A DNA stretch of 34,717 nt, taken from the NCBI GenBank assembly GCA_945612235.1, contig CALZAE010000017.1, positions 1-34,717 on the forward strand. Direction: 5' to 3'. Made by a program: the position numbers and the translations under genes. Shown one piece after another: positions 16,027 through 25,476 of the stretch (positions are counted from its first letter, which is position 1; each line of letters begins with the position of its first letter). Under the pieces are notes generated by a model. That model was not told where the DNA came from and made no database searches. It saw only the letters and a list, made by a program, of their open reading frames with translations. This stretch comes from an uncultured Gammaproteobacteria bacterium. Its GTDB lineage: Bacteria > Pseudomonadota > Gammaproteobacteria > Pseudomonadales > Pseudomonadaceae.

Positions 16027-17592
16027 ATGATCTCGGAATCTCTTATTGAACTGTCTCGCTTTCAATTTGCGATGACAGCCATGTATCACTTTATTTTTGT
16101 ACCTTTGACCATTGGTCTAGCGTTTTTGCTGGCGATTATGGAGTCAGTCTATGTCTTAACCGGCAAAGAAGTGTACAAAGACATGGTGCTGTTCTGGGGT
16201 AAGCTCTTTGGTATTAACTTTGCCATCGGGGTTGCTACCGGCCTGACCATGGAGTTCCAGTTTGGTACCAACTGGTCGTACTACAGCCACTATGTCGGTG
16301 ATGTATTTGGCGCTCCTTTAGCCATTGAAGGCTTAATGGCATTCTTCCTTGAGTCAACCTTTATTGGTCTGTTCTTCTTTGGTTGGGACCGTTTAAGCAA
16401 GCGTCAGCACTTGGCTGTTACTTGGTTAGTTGCTATTGGTTCGAACCTCTCCGCACTGTGGATTCTGGTGGCCAACGGCTGGATGCAAAACCCAGTGGGT
16501 GCTGAGTTCAACTACGAAACCATGCGTATGGAAGTGACTGACTTTGCGGCGTTGATTTTCAACCCTGTTGCACAAGTTAAATTCGTGCATACAGTGGCTG
16601 CAGGTTATGTAACGGGGTCAATCTTTGTTCTAGCCATCTCCAGCTGGTACTTACTGAAAAAACGTGACCTAGGCTTTGCCCGTCGCTCGTTTGCCATTGC
16701 TTCGGCCTTTGGTTTAGCGTCAATTCTTTCAGTGATTATTTTAGGTGATGAGTCAGGCTACGAAATTGGTGACGTGCAAAAAACCAAGCTCGCCGCCATC
16801 GAAGCTGAATGGCACACCGAAGAAGCACCTGCGGCATTTACCTTAGTGGGCTTGCCCAATATGAAAACGCAGAGCACTGATTACGCAATTAAGATTCCTT
16901 ATGCCATGGGTATTATTGCCACGCGCTCACTTGACACTGAAGTGACTGGTATTAAGGATTTAATTGACCAGCACGAAGTGCGTATCCGTAACGGTATTAT
17001 CGCCAATGAGCGCCTAGCTGTATTGCGTGCCGGTGATCGCACTGCAGAAAACATCGCATTGTTTGACGAAGTGAAGCAAGACTTAGGCTACGGTTTACTC
17101 CTCAAGCGTTATACAGAAAATATTTCTGATGCGACTGAAGAGCAAATCAAACTGGCGGCTGCCGATACCATTCCGCACGTACCCAGTATTTTCTGGGCAT
17201 TCCGTATGATGGTCGGTGCGGGCTTCTTAATGCTGTTGCTATTTGTCTTAGCCTTTTGGGCTTCGACCAAGCACAACCAAGAGCACAAGCCATGGTTGCT
17301 ACGCTTTGCCTTAATCTGTTTACCACTGCCTTGGGTGGGTGTGCAAACAGGTTGGTATGTTGCCGAAGTGGGTCGTCAACCCTGGTCGATTGGTGAAGTA
17401 CTGCCAACCTTCCTCTCCGCTTCATCACTCACTACAGCAGATGTATGGGGTTCGATTATTACAATCGCCGCCATCTACACTGTGTTAATTATTATTGAAA
17501 TGTTCTTAATGGTTCGTTTTGCACGTAAGGGTCCAAGCTGCCTACATACTGGCCGTTACCACTTCGAGCAAGACGCGAATAAGAACGCATAA
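16027..17592 (+). CDS. cydA: Cytochrome bd ubiquinol oxidase subunit I
   Basis: Quinol-oxidising, haem-bearing subunit of bd oxidase in the inner membrane; reduces oxygen with very high affinity and does not pump protons. The protein is close to the E. coli CydA type along its length: H21 in MYHFIFVP (haem b595 ligand), [29 protein letters not shown] and the GRQPW motif are all present. The quinol-binding region has [21 protein letters not shown] and the long Q-loop of the L subfamily, unlike the shorter loop of cyanide-insensitive CioA. The ATG at 16027 (gggggt 7 bases upstream) gives 521 residues starting MISES; the frame reaches 15982 but that extension is not family-like. cydB and cydX follow. 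Confidence 0.97.
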   Translation: MISESLIELSRFQFAMTAMYHFIFVPLTIGLAFLLAIMESVYVLTGKEVYKDMVLFWGKLFGINFAIGVATGLTMEFQFGTNWSYYSHYVGDVFGAPLAIEGLMAFFLESTFIGLFFFGWDRLSKRQHLAVTWLVAIGSNLSALWILVANGWMQNPVGAEFNYETMRMEVTDFAALIFNPVAQVKFVHTVAAGYVTGSIFVLAISSWYLLKKRDLGFARRSFAIASAFGLASILSVIILGDESGYEIGDVQKTKLAAIEAEWHTEEAPAAFTLVGLPNMKTQSTDYAIKIPYAMGIIATRSLDTEVTGIKDLIDQHEVRIRNGIIANERLAVLRAGDRTAENIALFDEVKQDLGYGLLLKRYTENISDATEEQIKLAAADTIPHVPSIFWAFRMMVGAGFLMLLLFVLAFWASTKHNQEHKPWLLRFALICLPLPWVGVQTGWYVAEVGRQPWSIGEVLPTFLSASSLTTADVWGSIITIAAIYTVLIIIEMFLMVRFARKGPSCLHTGRYHFEQDANKNA

Positions 17593-17603
17593 GGAGTGAC
17601 GAA

Positions 17604-18743
17604 ATGTTTGATTACGAAACTCTAAAACTGATCTGGTGGGTGCTGGTTGGCGTACTGCTGATTGGTTTCGCTTTAACCGATGGTTTTGACTTAGGTGCAG
17701 TGATTTTACTGCCTTTCGTTGGTCGTACTGACAGCGAACGTCGTGTAGTGATGAACACCATTGGCCCGCATTGGGAAGGTAACCAAGTTTGGTTAGTGAC
17801 GGCTGCAGGTGCTTTATTTGCGGCGTGGCCAATTGTGTACGCTGCCTCGTTCTCAGGTTTTTACTGGGCGATGCTGATCGTACTCTTTGCCTTGTTCACG
17901 CGCCCCTTGGGTTTTGACTACCGCAGCAAGCTGGAGAATGCAAACTGGCGCGCACGCTGGGACTGGACACTGTGCTTAGGTAGCTTTGTACCTTCGTTAG
18001 TCTTTGGTGTGGCGTTCGGCAACCTGTTCCTAGGTGTGCCATTTATGCTCGATGACACCATGCGCATCACCTACACCGGTGGTTTCTGGGGCCTACTTAA
18101 CCCCTTTGGCATTCTGGTCGGTTTAGTCAGTGTTGCAATGTTAACCACCCATGGTGCAACTTGGTTGATGATGCGTACCGACCAGCAAGTGTTTATCCGT
18201 TCACGTCGTGCTGCACAACTGTTTGCCTTAATGTTCTTAATCACCTTTATTGGTGCTGGCCTATGGCTCTGGTTGGGCATTCAGGGCTACAGCGTGATGT
18301 CGGTGATTGATTTCAACGGCGCGATTGATCCGTTAAGTAAAGTGGTTGCGCAAAACAATCCAGGCTGGATGGCCAACTACAGCCAGTACCCCATCATGCG
18401 CATTGCGCCGCTGCTTGGTATTGCTGGTGGTGTGATTGCTCTGTTAGCAGCGACAACTCAGCGCTCTGCCTTTGCTTTCTTAGGCTCATCACTGATGATT
18501 GTTGGCGCATTATGTACTGCAGGTTTTGCTCTGTTCCCCTTCCTGATGCCATCAAGCATTGACCCGGCGTCGAGCTTGACCATGTGGGATGCGGTATCGA
18601 GCCATAAAACCTTGGGGATTATGTTTGTTGCTGCAGCTATTTTTGTACCATTGATTTTGATTTACACCTTATGGAGTTACATCAAAATGTGGGGCGTGGT
18701 CAAAGTCTCTGATATTGAAAGCAATACCCACGGTATGTATTAA
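17604..18743 (+). CDS. cydB: Cytochrome bd ubiquinol oxidase subunit II
   Basis: Second large membrane subunit, structurally similar to CydA and needed for assembly and the oxygen pathway. The 379-residue protein starts MFDYETLKLIWWVLVGVLLIGF and carries TDGFDLG, IGPHWEGNQVWLV and FTRPLGFDYRSK, all CydB hallmarks; the C-terminus has the LWSYIKMWG found in E. coli-type CydB. About eight to nine membrane helices are visible. The ribosome binding site aaggag is 7 bases before the ATG, and the gene is 11 bases from cydA. A 114-base gap with three stem-loops separates it from cydX. Confidence 0.97.
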   Translation: MFDYETLKLIWWVLVGVLLIGFALTDGFDLGAVILLPFVGRTDSERRVVMNTIGPHWEGNQVWLVTAAGALFAAWPIVYAASFSGFYWAMLIVLFALFTRPLGFDYRSKLENANWRARWDWTLCLGSFVPSLVFGVAFGNLFLGVPFMLDDTMRITYTGGFWGLLNPFGILVGLVSVAMLTTHGATWLMMRTDQQVFIRSRRAAQLFALMFLITFIGAGLWLWLGIQGYSVMSVIDFNGAIDPLSKVVAQNNPGWMANYSQYPIMRIAPLLGIAGGVIALLAATTQRSAFAFLGSSLMIVGALCTAGFALFPFLMPSSIDPASSLTMWDAVSSHKTLGIMFVAAAIFVPLILIYTLWSYIKMWGVVKVSDIESNTHGMY

Positions 18744-18757
18744 TAAAGCAACCAATA

Positions 18758-18836
18758 ACAGTGCCAGCTCACACTTGGCACTGTGTATAAGCCAAGCAAG
18801 ACACTGGCTTAACTGAAGCAGCAACTCAGCTTCAGT
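18758..18836 (+). repeat. Three consecutive stem-loops in the cydB-cydX gap
   Basis: Hairpin 1 pairs ACAGTGCCA (18758-18766) with TGGCACTGT (18776-18784). Hairpin 2 pairs TAAGCCA (18788-18794) with TGGCTTA (18805-18811). Hairpin 3 pairs ACTGAAGC (18812-18819) with GCTTCAGT (18829-18836). All arms are perfect, with loops of 9, 10 and 9 bases. None has a T-run, so they look like mRNA structure rather than terminators. Confidence 0.65.
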
Positions 18837-18857
18837 CAATGATAAAAGGGGTTTAAT

Positions 18858-18977
18858 ATGTGGTATTTCACTTGGATTTTAGGCGTACTGTTGGCCTGCA
18901 GCATGGCCATTATCAATGCGCTATGGCTGGAACGCTCATTCGACTTTGATGCCGAAAGCAACACAAAAGATCGGTAA
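18858..18977 (+). CDS. cydX: Cytochrome bd oxidase small subunit CydX
   Basis: A 39-residue single-span membrane peptide that stabilises the haem centres of bd oxidase. It starts MWYFTWILGVLLACS, almost the same as E. coli CydX (MWYFAWILGTLLACS), and keeps the glutamate after the helix (LWLERS). A good ribosome binding site (aagggg, 6 bases before the ATG) supports translation. It follows cydB, as in enterobacteria, and is closed by a strong terminator. The gene is easily missed because of its length. Confidence 0.95.
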   Translation: MWYFTWILGVLLACSMAIINALWLERSFDFDAESNTKDR

Positions 18978-18990
18978 GCATCAACAACAA

Positions 18991-19027
18991 AGCCGCTGCT
19001 GGGGTTAACCCTGCAGCGGCTTTTTTT
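18991..19027 (+). terminator. Intrinsic terminator of the cydABX operon
   Basis: AGCCGCTGC (18991-18999) pairs with GCAGCGGCT (19013-19021), the inner ggg and ccc extend the stem, and seven T follow (19021-19027). A strong classical terminator 13 bases after cydX. Confidence 0.93.
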
Positions 19028-19055
19028 ATTGCAGCGCTATCAGCTCACTCGAGCA

Positions 19056-20741
19056 TTAACGCTGCGCAGCTTGTAAAGCGGTAGCGATCTTCTGGTCATG
19101 GCCATAGCTGTCATTACGAAAACGCAAGCGATTATCCATATCCACTTCGACCGTCCAATAGGCTAACAACACCGGTACCGGCTGAGGTAAATTCACATTA
19201 CGTGTTTTACCGCTGTCTTGAATTTGGACAATCCGCGCCAACTCTTGCTCTGTAGCACCCACCAGTAACTGATCAACCAGCTTCTGCGCATCTTCCACTC
19301 GCACACAACCTGAACTCACAGTACGCGAAGCGCGGCCAAACAAATGCTGACTGGGCGTATCGTGTAAGTACACCGAGAACGGGTTAGCAAAGCGAATCGC
19401 CACCAAGCCTAAAGCATTACTCGGACCTGGGCCTTGGCGCAGCATCAAACCTGGCGGTGATTGCCAGTTAATGCTGTACGGATCAAGCACATTGCCTTGA
19501 TAGTCCAGCACACTCATATTGCTGCGCGCCAAATAACCAATATCACGACGGATCGCTGGGATTTTATCCTCACGCAAAATAGTCGGCGGCACAGTCCAGG
19601 TAGGGTTAATGGTTAAATGAGTGATACGCGACTTAAGCAAGGGCGTTTGACGGCGCACAGTGCCCACTTGTGTGCGCGTACGCCAAACAATATTACCGTC
19701 ACGGAAAAACAACAAACGTGCGCCAGCTATATCCACCACCAGCATCGTAGGATCTAATTGCTTATCCAACCAGCGCAAACGCTCAAGATTGACGCGTACT
19801 TGCTGCAAACGTTGCTCAGGACTGATATTAAGCTCGCGCACAGTGGCAGGCCCAACAATGCCATCATCTTCGAGATAATGATCTTGCTGGAAGGCTTTCA
19901 CACCATCAGCCAACTGCTGACTATAAAGCAAAGGATCAATTGTCTCTGGCTGCGCAAGCACAACATCACCCTCTACCACTGCAACATCAAGCTGTTGCTC
20001 TGATTGCTCTGGCGCGATTAGATAACCTGCACGCTCTAGGCGCTGTTGCAAACTGGGCACCCGAGCATCTCGATCACCCACGCGCAGTGACTTACCCGCA
20101 GAGGCAACAGTACCCCAATCCGCTTGCGATAAAATATAGCTACTTTTTAGCACTTCTCGCAATGCTTGATACTGCTGTAGCTGGGGACGCGCTTGCGCAA
20201 AGGCCTGCGGCAAGTCTTGTAGGCCGCTCGCCGCTAACTCAATAATAGAACTGCGTACGGGCTTTTTAATACCCTCTTCATACCAATAAGGCTCAGTGCT
20301 GTCGGCATCCAACACGCCATCGCGCAAATGCTGTAAAGCCTGTAAATAACCATGACTTATCAGTACGTCATGGCACTGCTGAGCTATCGGTGAGCCCTGC
20401 TGTACCAATGCAGTACTACGCTGCAACTGATAGTTGTTGGGCTCTAAGCCGTCGTAACGGGTATCGCGCAACATCTGTGCCAGCGTTTGGCGTTGAGCGG
20501 CATCCTGCCACAGCAGTGTATCGCCAGTTGCCTGATAGAATGCTTGCAGGCGTTTAATCGACTGATCCGACAAACGGTCTGCAGTTGATTGAGTACAAGC
20601 ACTGGGTAACTCATTCAGCGTTTGAGCCAATGTTTGTACGCTCGTGCTGCTTTGCGCCCAACTGAATGTCGTGTGCGTGATGCCAATGATGGCTATAGCT
20701 AGCCAGGTATGTTTTCTAAGCAAGGGTTTGGATCCATTCAA
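19056..20741 (-). CDS. L,D-transpeptidase, YcbB/LdtD-like, with peptidoglycan-binding domain
   Basis: Predicted periplasmic enzyme forming 3-3 cross-links or other L,D-bonds in peptidoglycan. Order of parts: signal peptide (about residues 1-29, ending FSWAQ), an N-terminal scaffold domain, a peptidoglycan-binding repeat around 220-300 (QQDHYLEDDGIVGPATVREL) and a YkuD catalytic domain from about 330. The catalytic motif is HDTP..LFGR..RTVSSGCVRV, with nucleophile C479. Length 561 is in the range for the YcbB group. The start is a TTG at 20741 without a clear ribosome binding site; an in-frame stop eight codons upstream limits other choices. Divergent from another transpeptidase-family gene at 20909. 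Confidence 0.9.
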   Translation of the reverse strand: MNGSKPLLRKHTWLAIAIIGITHTTFSWAQSSTSVQTLAQTLNELPSACTQSTADRLSDQSIKRLQAFYQATGDTLLWQDAAQRQTLAQMLRDTRYDGLEPNNYQLQRSTALVQQGSPIAQQCHDVLISHGYLQALQHLRDGVLDADSTEPYWYEEGIKKPVRSSIIELAASGLQDLPQAFAQARPQLQQYQALREVLKSSYILSQADWGTVASAGKSLRVGDRDARVPSLQQRLERAGYLIAPEQSEQQLDVAVVEGDVVLAQPETIDPLLYSQQLADGVKAFQQDHYLEDDGIVGPATVRELNISPEQRLQQVRVNLERLRWLDKQLDPTMLVVDIAGARLLFFRDGNIVWRTRTQVGTVRRQTPLLKSRITHLTINPTWTVPPTILREDKIPAIRRDIGYLARSNMSVLDYQGNVLDPYSINWQSPPGLMLRQGPGPSNALGLVAIRFANPFSVYLHDTPSQHLFGRASRTVSSGCVRVEDAQKLVDQLLVGATEQELARIVQIQDSGKTRNVNLPQPVPVLLAYWTVEVDMDNRLRFRNDSYGHDQKIATALQAAQR

Positions 20742-20908
20742 TGAGCTGTTAGGATGTGCGCTTTATTGAATTCGCTGCGCACTAAACGAGACGTTGACTC
20801 AGTCCGTTGTATCACAATTATTAGTAGAACACAGATACAGGCGCAGCCTTATATTCAAACTTATCATTTTTATCTAGCACATTGATGTGCCGTCACGAGA
20901 GTATCTAT

Positions 20909-21628
20909 ATGCTTCGTCCATTTCTGATTCGTTCTTTTTTTCTGGCCATGTCCAGTTTCTGCACCCTCTCAGCCACAGCTGCTACCCCACCAGTTCAACT
21001 CACCAACGCCCTCAAACAGGCTGCACCGTCACTTGATAGTCAGGTTCTATCTACGGCACTAAGCGCGATGCAATGCGCGCTCAGTAACGGTGCTGAACCA
21101 GCCAAGCGTCTGGCGGTTATTGATTTCTCTTTGCCGTCCAGCGAAAAGCGTTTATGGATTTTTGATCTGCACAGTAAAAAACTCTTAATCAATGACTTTG
21201 TCGCGCACGGTAATCGCTCAGGTGATAATTTCGCGACTAGCTTTTCCAATACCAATGGCAGCCACCAATCAAGTATCGGCCTGTTTCGCACCTCAGAAAG
21301 CTATCAAGGCAAACATGGTTACTCATTGCGCATGGATGGCTTAGAGCCCGGTTTTAATGATCGTGCGCGTGAGCGAGCCATTGTGATTCACCCTGCCGAC
21401 TATGTGAACCCAGCTTGGATTAAAAGCCAAGGCCGTATTGGTCGCAGCCAAGGTTGCCCTGCTGTACGTCCAGAAATCGCGCGCACAGTGATCGACAAGC
21501 TCAAAGGCGGTCAGTTTATGTTTTCTTGGTATCCTGACCAGCAATGGCTGCAAAGCTCAATCTATTTAAATTGTCGCACCCAGCAAGTAGCCAGTCGCAG
21601 CAGCGGTAAAAACACAGACGGTAGTTAA
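20909..21628 (+). CDS. Murein L,D-transpeptidase catalytic domain family protein (YkuD_2)
   Basis: Exported protein of the YkuD_2 family, related to L,D-transpeptidases, with unproven activity. A signal peptide (about residues 1-25, ending SATAA) follows the ATG at 20909. The conserved core contains VIDFSLPSSEKRLWIFDL, VAHGNRSGDN, SIGLFRTSESYQGKHGYSLRMDGLEPGFND, the histidine of AIVIHPADYV and the catalytic-type GRSQGCPAVRPE. The frame can extend to TTG/ATG codons at 20882/20885, but these would put charged residues before the signal peptide. The stop overlaps the convergent patatin-like gene by 4 bases. Next to a YcbB-like gene it suggests a cell-wall remodelling pair, though each has its own promoter side. 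Confidence 0.88.
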   Translation: MLRPFLIRSFFLAMSSFCTLSATAATPPVQLTNALKQAAPSLDSQVLSTALSAMQCALSNGAEPAKRLAVIDFSLPSSEKRLWIFDLHSKKLLINDFVAHGNRSGDNFATSFSNTNGSHQSSIGLFRTSESYQGKHGYSLRMDGLEPGFNDRARERAIVIHPADYVNPAWIKSQGRIGRSQGCPAVRPEIARTVIDKLKGGQFMFSWYPDQQWLQSSIYLNCRTQQVASRSSGKNTDGS

Positions 21629-22830
21629 TCTGTCTCCGTAGCAGATGGGCTGTAACCTAAAAAGGTTAACAGCTCATCTTTTTGACTCATAGCATCTTGA
21701 TAACCCAACTCGATCAATTCGTTGCAATAGCCCCGCTCAAACAACAAATAACTCAGCACCCCACCACCACTGGCGCGTGTTGCACCGGGCCCGCGTAAAA
21801 ACAAACGCAAAGAAGCAGGCAACTGATGTCGATGCCGCGCAGCAATATCATCAATTTTTTTGCTAGGTGAGATCACCAGCACTTCGACGGGCGACAAACC
21901 TAAATGCTTTTTGCGTTCTATGTCAGGCAGCATGCTGCCAAAGGTATTTAAACGCCCTAGTAACTCCAGATCCGACTCTAAGTTATCAATAAAGGTACTG
22001 TTTAATAGATGCCCACCTATTTGCGCTAAGCTCGGCGGGCGTGAGGTCATGGGTATGCTGGAACCTTCCTGACTTTGATTGCGCACACCTATGACTAACA
22101 CTTTATTCGCACCTAAGTGTAATGCTGGACTGATGGGGGCAGCTTGGCGTACAGCACCATCACCAAAATACTCTCGACCCACACGCACTGGAGCAAAGAG
22201 TAAAGGAATCGCGGAACTGGCCATTAGGTGTTCGATATTTAAACGCGTAGCTAAACCATGGCGCCGATGGCGTTGCCAAGGATCAATCGTGCCGCGGCCT
22301 TGGTAAAAGGTCACTGCTTGTCCCGACTGATAGGCAAAAGCTGTAACCGCAACCGCATGCAATTTACGTTTGGCGACCGCTAAATTGATACCTGAAAAAT
22401 CCAACTCTTTGAGTAACAACTCTCGTAAAGGCGCATTATCCAACAAGGCAACTGGATCAGCACCACGCCCCAGCCCAAGCAAATGCTGACCCGCAAAACG
22501 CCCTGCCTGTCGCATCACACCAAGCCAATCCGTGCGATACACCAAATCACTACTAAAGCTCTGCCACACCGAGCGCAGGGTGCGGATTGCTTGCTGAAAA
22601 TCCAATGCACCACAGGCCAGCCCCACCGCATTAATAGCGCCAGCAGAGGTACCGACAATCACTGGGAAAGGATTATCCGCAGACTCAGGCAGCAAGTCGG
22701 CAATCGCCGCGAGCACACCCACTTGATAGGCTGCTCGCGCACCGCCACCGGATAAAATCAAACCTGTAGTTGTCGCAGGCTGAGCATCTACCAATCCTGC
22801 TGGTGCTGATCTGTATTGCGCTTTATTCAA
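21625..22830 (-). CDS. Patatin-like phospholipase family protein
   Basis: Predicted serine lipase or acyl hydrolase with a Ser-Asp dyad. Visible motifs are the oxyanion loop SGGGARAAYQVG (from residue 27), nucleophile S62 in GTSAGA and D224 in FGDGAVRQ. After the catalytic domain (about 20-240) there is a C-terminal region typical of the bacterial family. No signal peptide is seen, so it is probably cytoplasmic or membrane-associated. The start is a TTG at 22830 overlapping the stop of the acyltransferase gene by four bases (TTGA), implying translational coupling. A shared role in lipid turnover is plausible but not shown. Confidence 0.9.
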   Translation of the reverse strand: MNKAQYRSAPAGLVDAQPATTTGLILSGGGARAAYQVGVLAAIADLLPESADNPFPVIVGTSAGAINAVGLACGALDFQQAIRTLRSVWQSFSSDLVYRTDWLGVMRQAGRFAGQHLLGLGRGADPVALLDNAPLRELLLKELDFSGINLAVAKRKLHAVAVTAFAYQSGQAVTFYQGRGTIDPWQRHRRHGLATRLNIEHLMASSAIPLLFAPVRVGREYFGDGAVRQAAPISPALHLGANKVLVIGVRNQSQEGSSIPMTSRPPSLAQIGGHLLNSTFIDNLESDLELLGRLNTFGSMLPDIERKKHLGLSPVEVLVISPSKKIDDIAARHRHQLPASLRLFLRGPGATRASGGGVLSYLLFERGYCNELIELGYQDAMSQKDELLTFLGYSPSATETD

Positions 22831-23798
22831 TACAACTTTGCCTCGCCTTCAGGCCGAGTTTTAAAACGGCGGTGGGCCCACAAGTATTGCTCAGGCTGCT
22901 GCATAATAGCCTGTTCAATCCACTTATTTAGTCGAATACAGTCCTGCTCATCTGTTTCACCAGGAAAGTTCTGCAGGGGTGGCTCAATTTTAATTAAATA
23001 GCCTTGGCCACTGGCTAAACGTGTTTGCGTCATAGGTATCACCTGCGCCCGCCCCAATTTGGCAAATTTACTGGTTGCTGTCACTGTAGCAGCCAGCACA
23101 CCAAACAGCGGAACAAATACGCTCTGCTTGGCACCATAGTCTTGGTCAGGCGCATACCAAATCGCCCGCCCTTTGCGCAGTACTTTAAGCATGCCACGCA
23201 CATCTTCGCGCTCAATCGCATGGGCATCAGCATTATGGCGTTCACGCCCACGGCGCTGCACATAATCAAATACTGGGTTTTTGTGCGCGCGATACATACC
23301 ATCAATCGTATGCTGCTGACCTAATAAGGCCGCACCGATTTCTAGGGTGGTAAAGTGAATTGCCATTAAAATCGCGCCTTGACCTTGCTCCTGGGCGGCT
23401 TGCAAATGTTCCAAGCCTTGCACTTGCACCAAGCCAGCTAAGCGCTTCTTGGGCCACCACCAACTCATAGCCATCTCAAAAAAAGCGATGCCCATCGAAG
23501 CAAAGTTTTCTCGTACTAAGCGCTCACGCTCAACCGCGCTGAGCTGTGGGAAACACAATTCAATATTGCGTGTGACAATATGTCGGCGACTGCGCGCAAA
23601 GCGTTGCATTAATGCACCTAAAACACGTCCCAAACGCAATAAAGCCACATAAGGTAATTGTGTTAATAGCCATAACCCAGCCAGTCCGAGCCACAATAGC
23701 CAATAGCGCGGATGTAAAAAGGCGATATCGAACCCTGAATGCTTCATACTTAACATACCAAACAGCGTAAAAACACGTATTCTACATGGCTTATTCAT
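22827..23798 (-). CDS. Lipid A biosynthesis lauroyl-type acyltransferase (LpxL/HtrB family)
   Basis: Transfers a secondary acyl chain to Kdo-lipid A or a lipid A precursor at the inner membrane. It matches E. coli LpxL over its length: LHPRYWLLWLGL near residue 28 with one transmembrane helix, RNIELCFPQLS, catalytic H148-x4-E153 (MAIHFTTLE), WYAPDQDYG, VFVPLFG and the C-terminal EQYLWAHRRFKTRPEG. The ATG at 23798 has a fair ribosome binding site (ggcagg), giving 323 residues; relatives start nearer the ATG at 23747 (MKHSGFD), which lacks one, so the N-terminal 17 residues are uncertain. An HtrB gene just before minC is known from P. aeruginosa. Confidence 0.93.
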   Translation of the reverse strand: MNKPCRIRVFTLFGMLSMKHSGFDIAFLHPRYWLLWLGLAGLWLLTQLPYVALLRLGRVLGALMQRFARSRRHIVTRNIELCFPQLSAVERERLVRENFASMGIAFFEMAMSWWWPKKRLAGLVQVQGLEHLQAAQEQGQGAILMAIHFTTLEIGAALLGQQHTIDGMYRAHKNPVFDYVQRRGRERHNADAHAIEREDVRGMLKVLRKGRAIWYAPDQDYGAKQSVFVPLFGVLAATVTATSKFAKLGRAQVIPMTQTRLASGQGYLIKIEPPLQNFPGETDEQDCIRLNKWIEQAIMQQPEQYLWAHRRFKTRPEGEAKLY

Positions 23799-23861
23799 TT
23801 ACAGCCTGCCATGCTTAACGATATAAACATCTTTTAACATTGACCTTTCATAGAGCGACCG

Positions 23862-24584
23862 ATGAATCACTTAGATCTTCTTGAGAAAGCACCTGTTTTT
23901 CAACTTAAAGGCAGCATGCTTGCTATTACGATTTTAGAACTTTCATCCAATGACCCTGAGTGCTTGGATGCGCAGTTGGCTGCAAAAGTTGAACAAGCAC
24001 CTCAGTTTTTTCAAGATGCTCCTATTGTTCTAGCGCTGGATAAATGCACCAGCGGGGCTGAATCGCTGGATATTGCGCTCTTACTGAGTATCTGCCGTAA
24101 ACATAGCTTGCACCCTTTAGCCATACGCTCAGAACAGGCTGATCACTTGGCTTTTGCTAAAGAGCAAGGCCTCTCTGGCATGCCTCCTAGCGGTGCACGT
24201 GAGCGCTTACTTGAAATCGCACCGACACCCGAGCAAACACCAGAGTCGAGCTACACTCCAGCTAAAATTATTACCCAGCCTGTACGCAGTGGCCAGCAGA
24301 TTTATGCTAAGAATACTGACCTGATTGTTATGGCTGCAGTGAGTGCCGGCGCTGAACTTTTAGCAGATGGCAACATCCATGTGTATGGCCCTTTACGCGG
24401 CCGTGCATTGGCTGGCATTAATGGTAATGTGGATGCACGTATTTTTTGCCAGCAATTGGGCGCAGAAATGCTCTCAATTGCCGGCCAATACAAATTAGCA
24501 GAAGATTTACGTCGCGACCCCTTATGGGGGAAAGCCACGCAAACAGGTTTAAATGATCAACACTTAGAGATCTCGGCACTTTGA
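23862..24584 (+). CDS. minC: Septum site-determining protein MinC
   Basis: Inhibits FtsZ ring assembly away from midcell when recruited to the membrane by MinD. The 240-residue protein has the N-terminal MinC domain (about 1-110, starting with [17 protein letters not shown]) and the C-terminal beta-helix domain (about 135-240) with [26 protein letters not shown], which binds MinD. It is the first gene of minCDE. A 67-base gap to minD has no evident terminator. The region upstream is the divergent promoter space with the lpxL-like gene. Confidence 0.97.
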   Translation: MNHLDLLEKAPVFQLKGSMLAITILELSSNDPECLDAQLAAKVEQAPQFFQDAPIVLALDKCTSGAESLDIALLLSICRKHSLHPLAIRSEQADHLAFAKEQGLSGMPPSGARERLLEIAPTPEQTPESSYTPAKIITQPVRSGQQIYAKNTDLIVMAAVSAGAELLADGNIHVYGPLRGRALAGINGNVDARIFCQQLGAEMLSIAGQYKLAEDLRRDPLWGKATQTGLNDQHLEISAL

Positions 24585-24660
24585 TCTATACCTTTGTGAT
24601 GATGAACACTTTATAATTATTATATCAACCACCCTTTACTCAACTCATAAGGTGATCCGC

Positions 24661-25476
24661 TTGTCTAAGATTCTCGTTGTAACATCAGGTAAAGGCGGCG
24701 TTGGCAAAACCACCACCAGCGCTGCAATTGGCACTGGCCTAGCCTTGCGTGGACACAAAACAGTTATTGTCGACTTTGATGTTGGCTTGCGTAACCTCGA
24801 CTTAATTATGGGCTGTGAGCGCCGTGTCGTGTATGACTTTGTTAACGTTATTAACGGTGACGCAACACTGAATCAAGCACTGATCAAAGATAAGCGCTTA
24901 GAAAACTTATATATTCTGGCCGCTAGCCAAACCCGCGACAAAGATGCTCTAACGCTTGAGGGCGTAGAAAAAGTTCTCACCGAACTGGCTGAGCAATTTG
25001 AATATGTGATTTGCGACTCACCAGCAGGTATTGAAAAAGGTGCGCACTTAGCTATGTATCTAGCTGATGCGGCGATTGTCGTGACCAACCCTGAAGTGTC
25101 ATCTGTGCGTGACTCTGACCGTATGCTGGGCTTGCTTTCAAGCAAATCTAAGCGCGCTGAAGAAGGCCGTGAACCCATCAGTGAGCATCTGCTGCTGACC
25201 CGTTACAGCCCTGAGCGTGTCGCACGTGGCGAAATGCTCAGCGTGGAAGATGTGGAAGAAATTCTATCCATCCAAATGATTGGTGTGATTCCTGAGTCAC
25301 AAGCCGTACTCAAAGCATCCAACCAAGGTGTGCCGGTTATTTTGGATGAAGAAAGTGATGCAGGTCAGGCTTACAGCGATGCCGTTGACCGCCTGCTGGG
25401 CAAAGAGGTGCCGCACCGTTTTCTGGAAGTGCAGAAAAAAGGTTTCCTCCAGCGCATGTTTGGAGGTAAAGAGTGA
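24661..25476 (+). CDS. minD: Septum site-determining protein MinD (ATPase)
   Basis: Membrane-cycling ATPase that positions MinC and is released by MinE. The deviant Walker A motif GKGGVGKTT lies at residues 10-18, switch motif [11 protein letters not shown] follows near 40, and a C-terminal amphipathic membrane helix ([12 protein letters not shown]) ends the protein. The start is taken as TTG at 24661, giving [10 protein letters not shown] and 271 residues, the size of other Pseudomonas MinD; the purine-rich aaggtga lies 5 bases before it. A GTG at 24652 in frame falls inside that ribosome binding site. The stop overlaps the minE start (GTGA). Confidence 0.97.
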   Translation: MSKILVVTSGKGGVGKTTTSAAIGTGLALRGHKTVIVDFDVGLRNLDLIMGCERRVVYDFVNVINGDATLNQALIKDKRLENLYILAASQTRDKDALTLEGVEKVLTELAEQFEYVICDSPAGIEKGAHLAMYLADAAIVVTNPEVSSVRDSDRMLGLLSSKSKRAEEGREPISEHLLLTRYSPERVARGEMLSVEDVEEILSIQMIGVIPESQAVLKASNQGVPVILDEESDAGQAYSDAVDRLLGKEVPHRFLEVQKKGFLQRMFGGKE

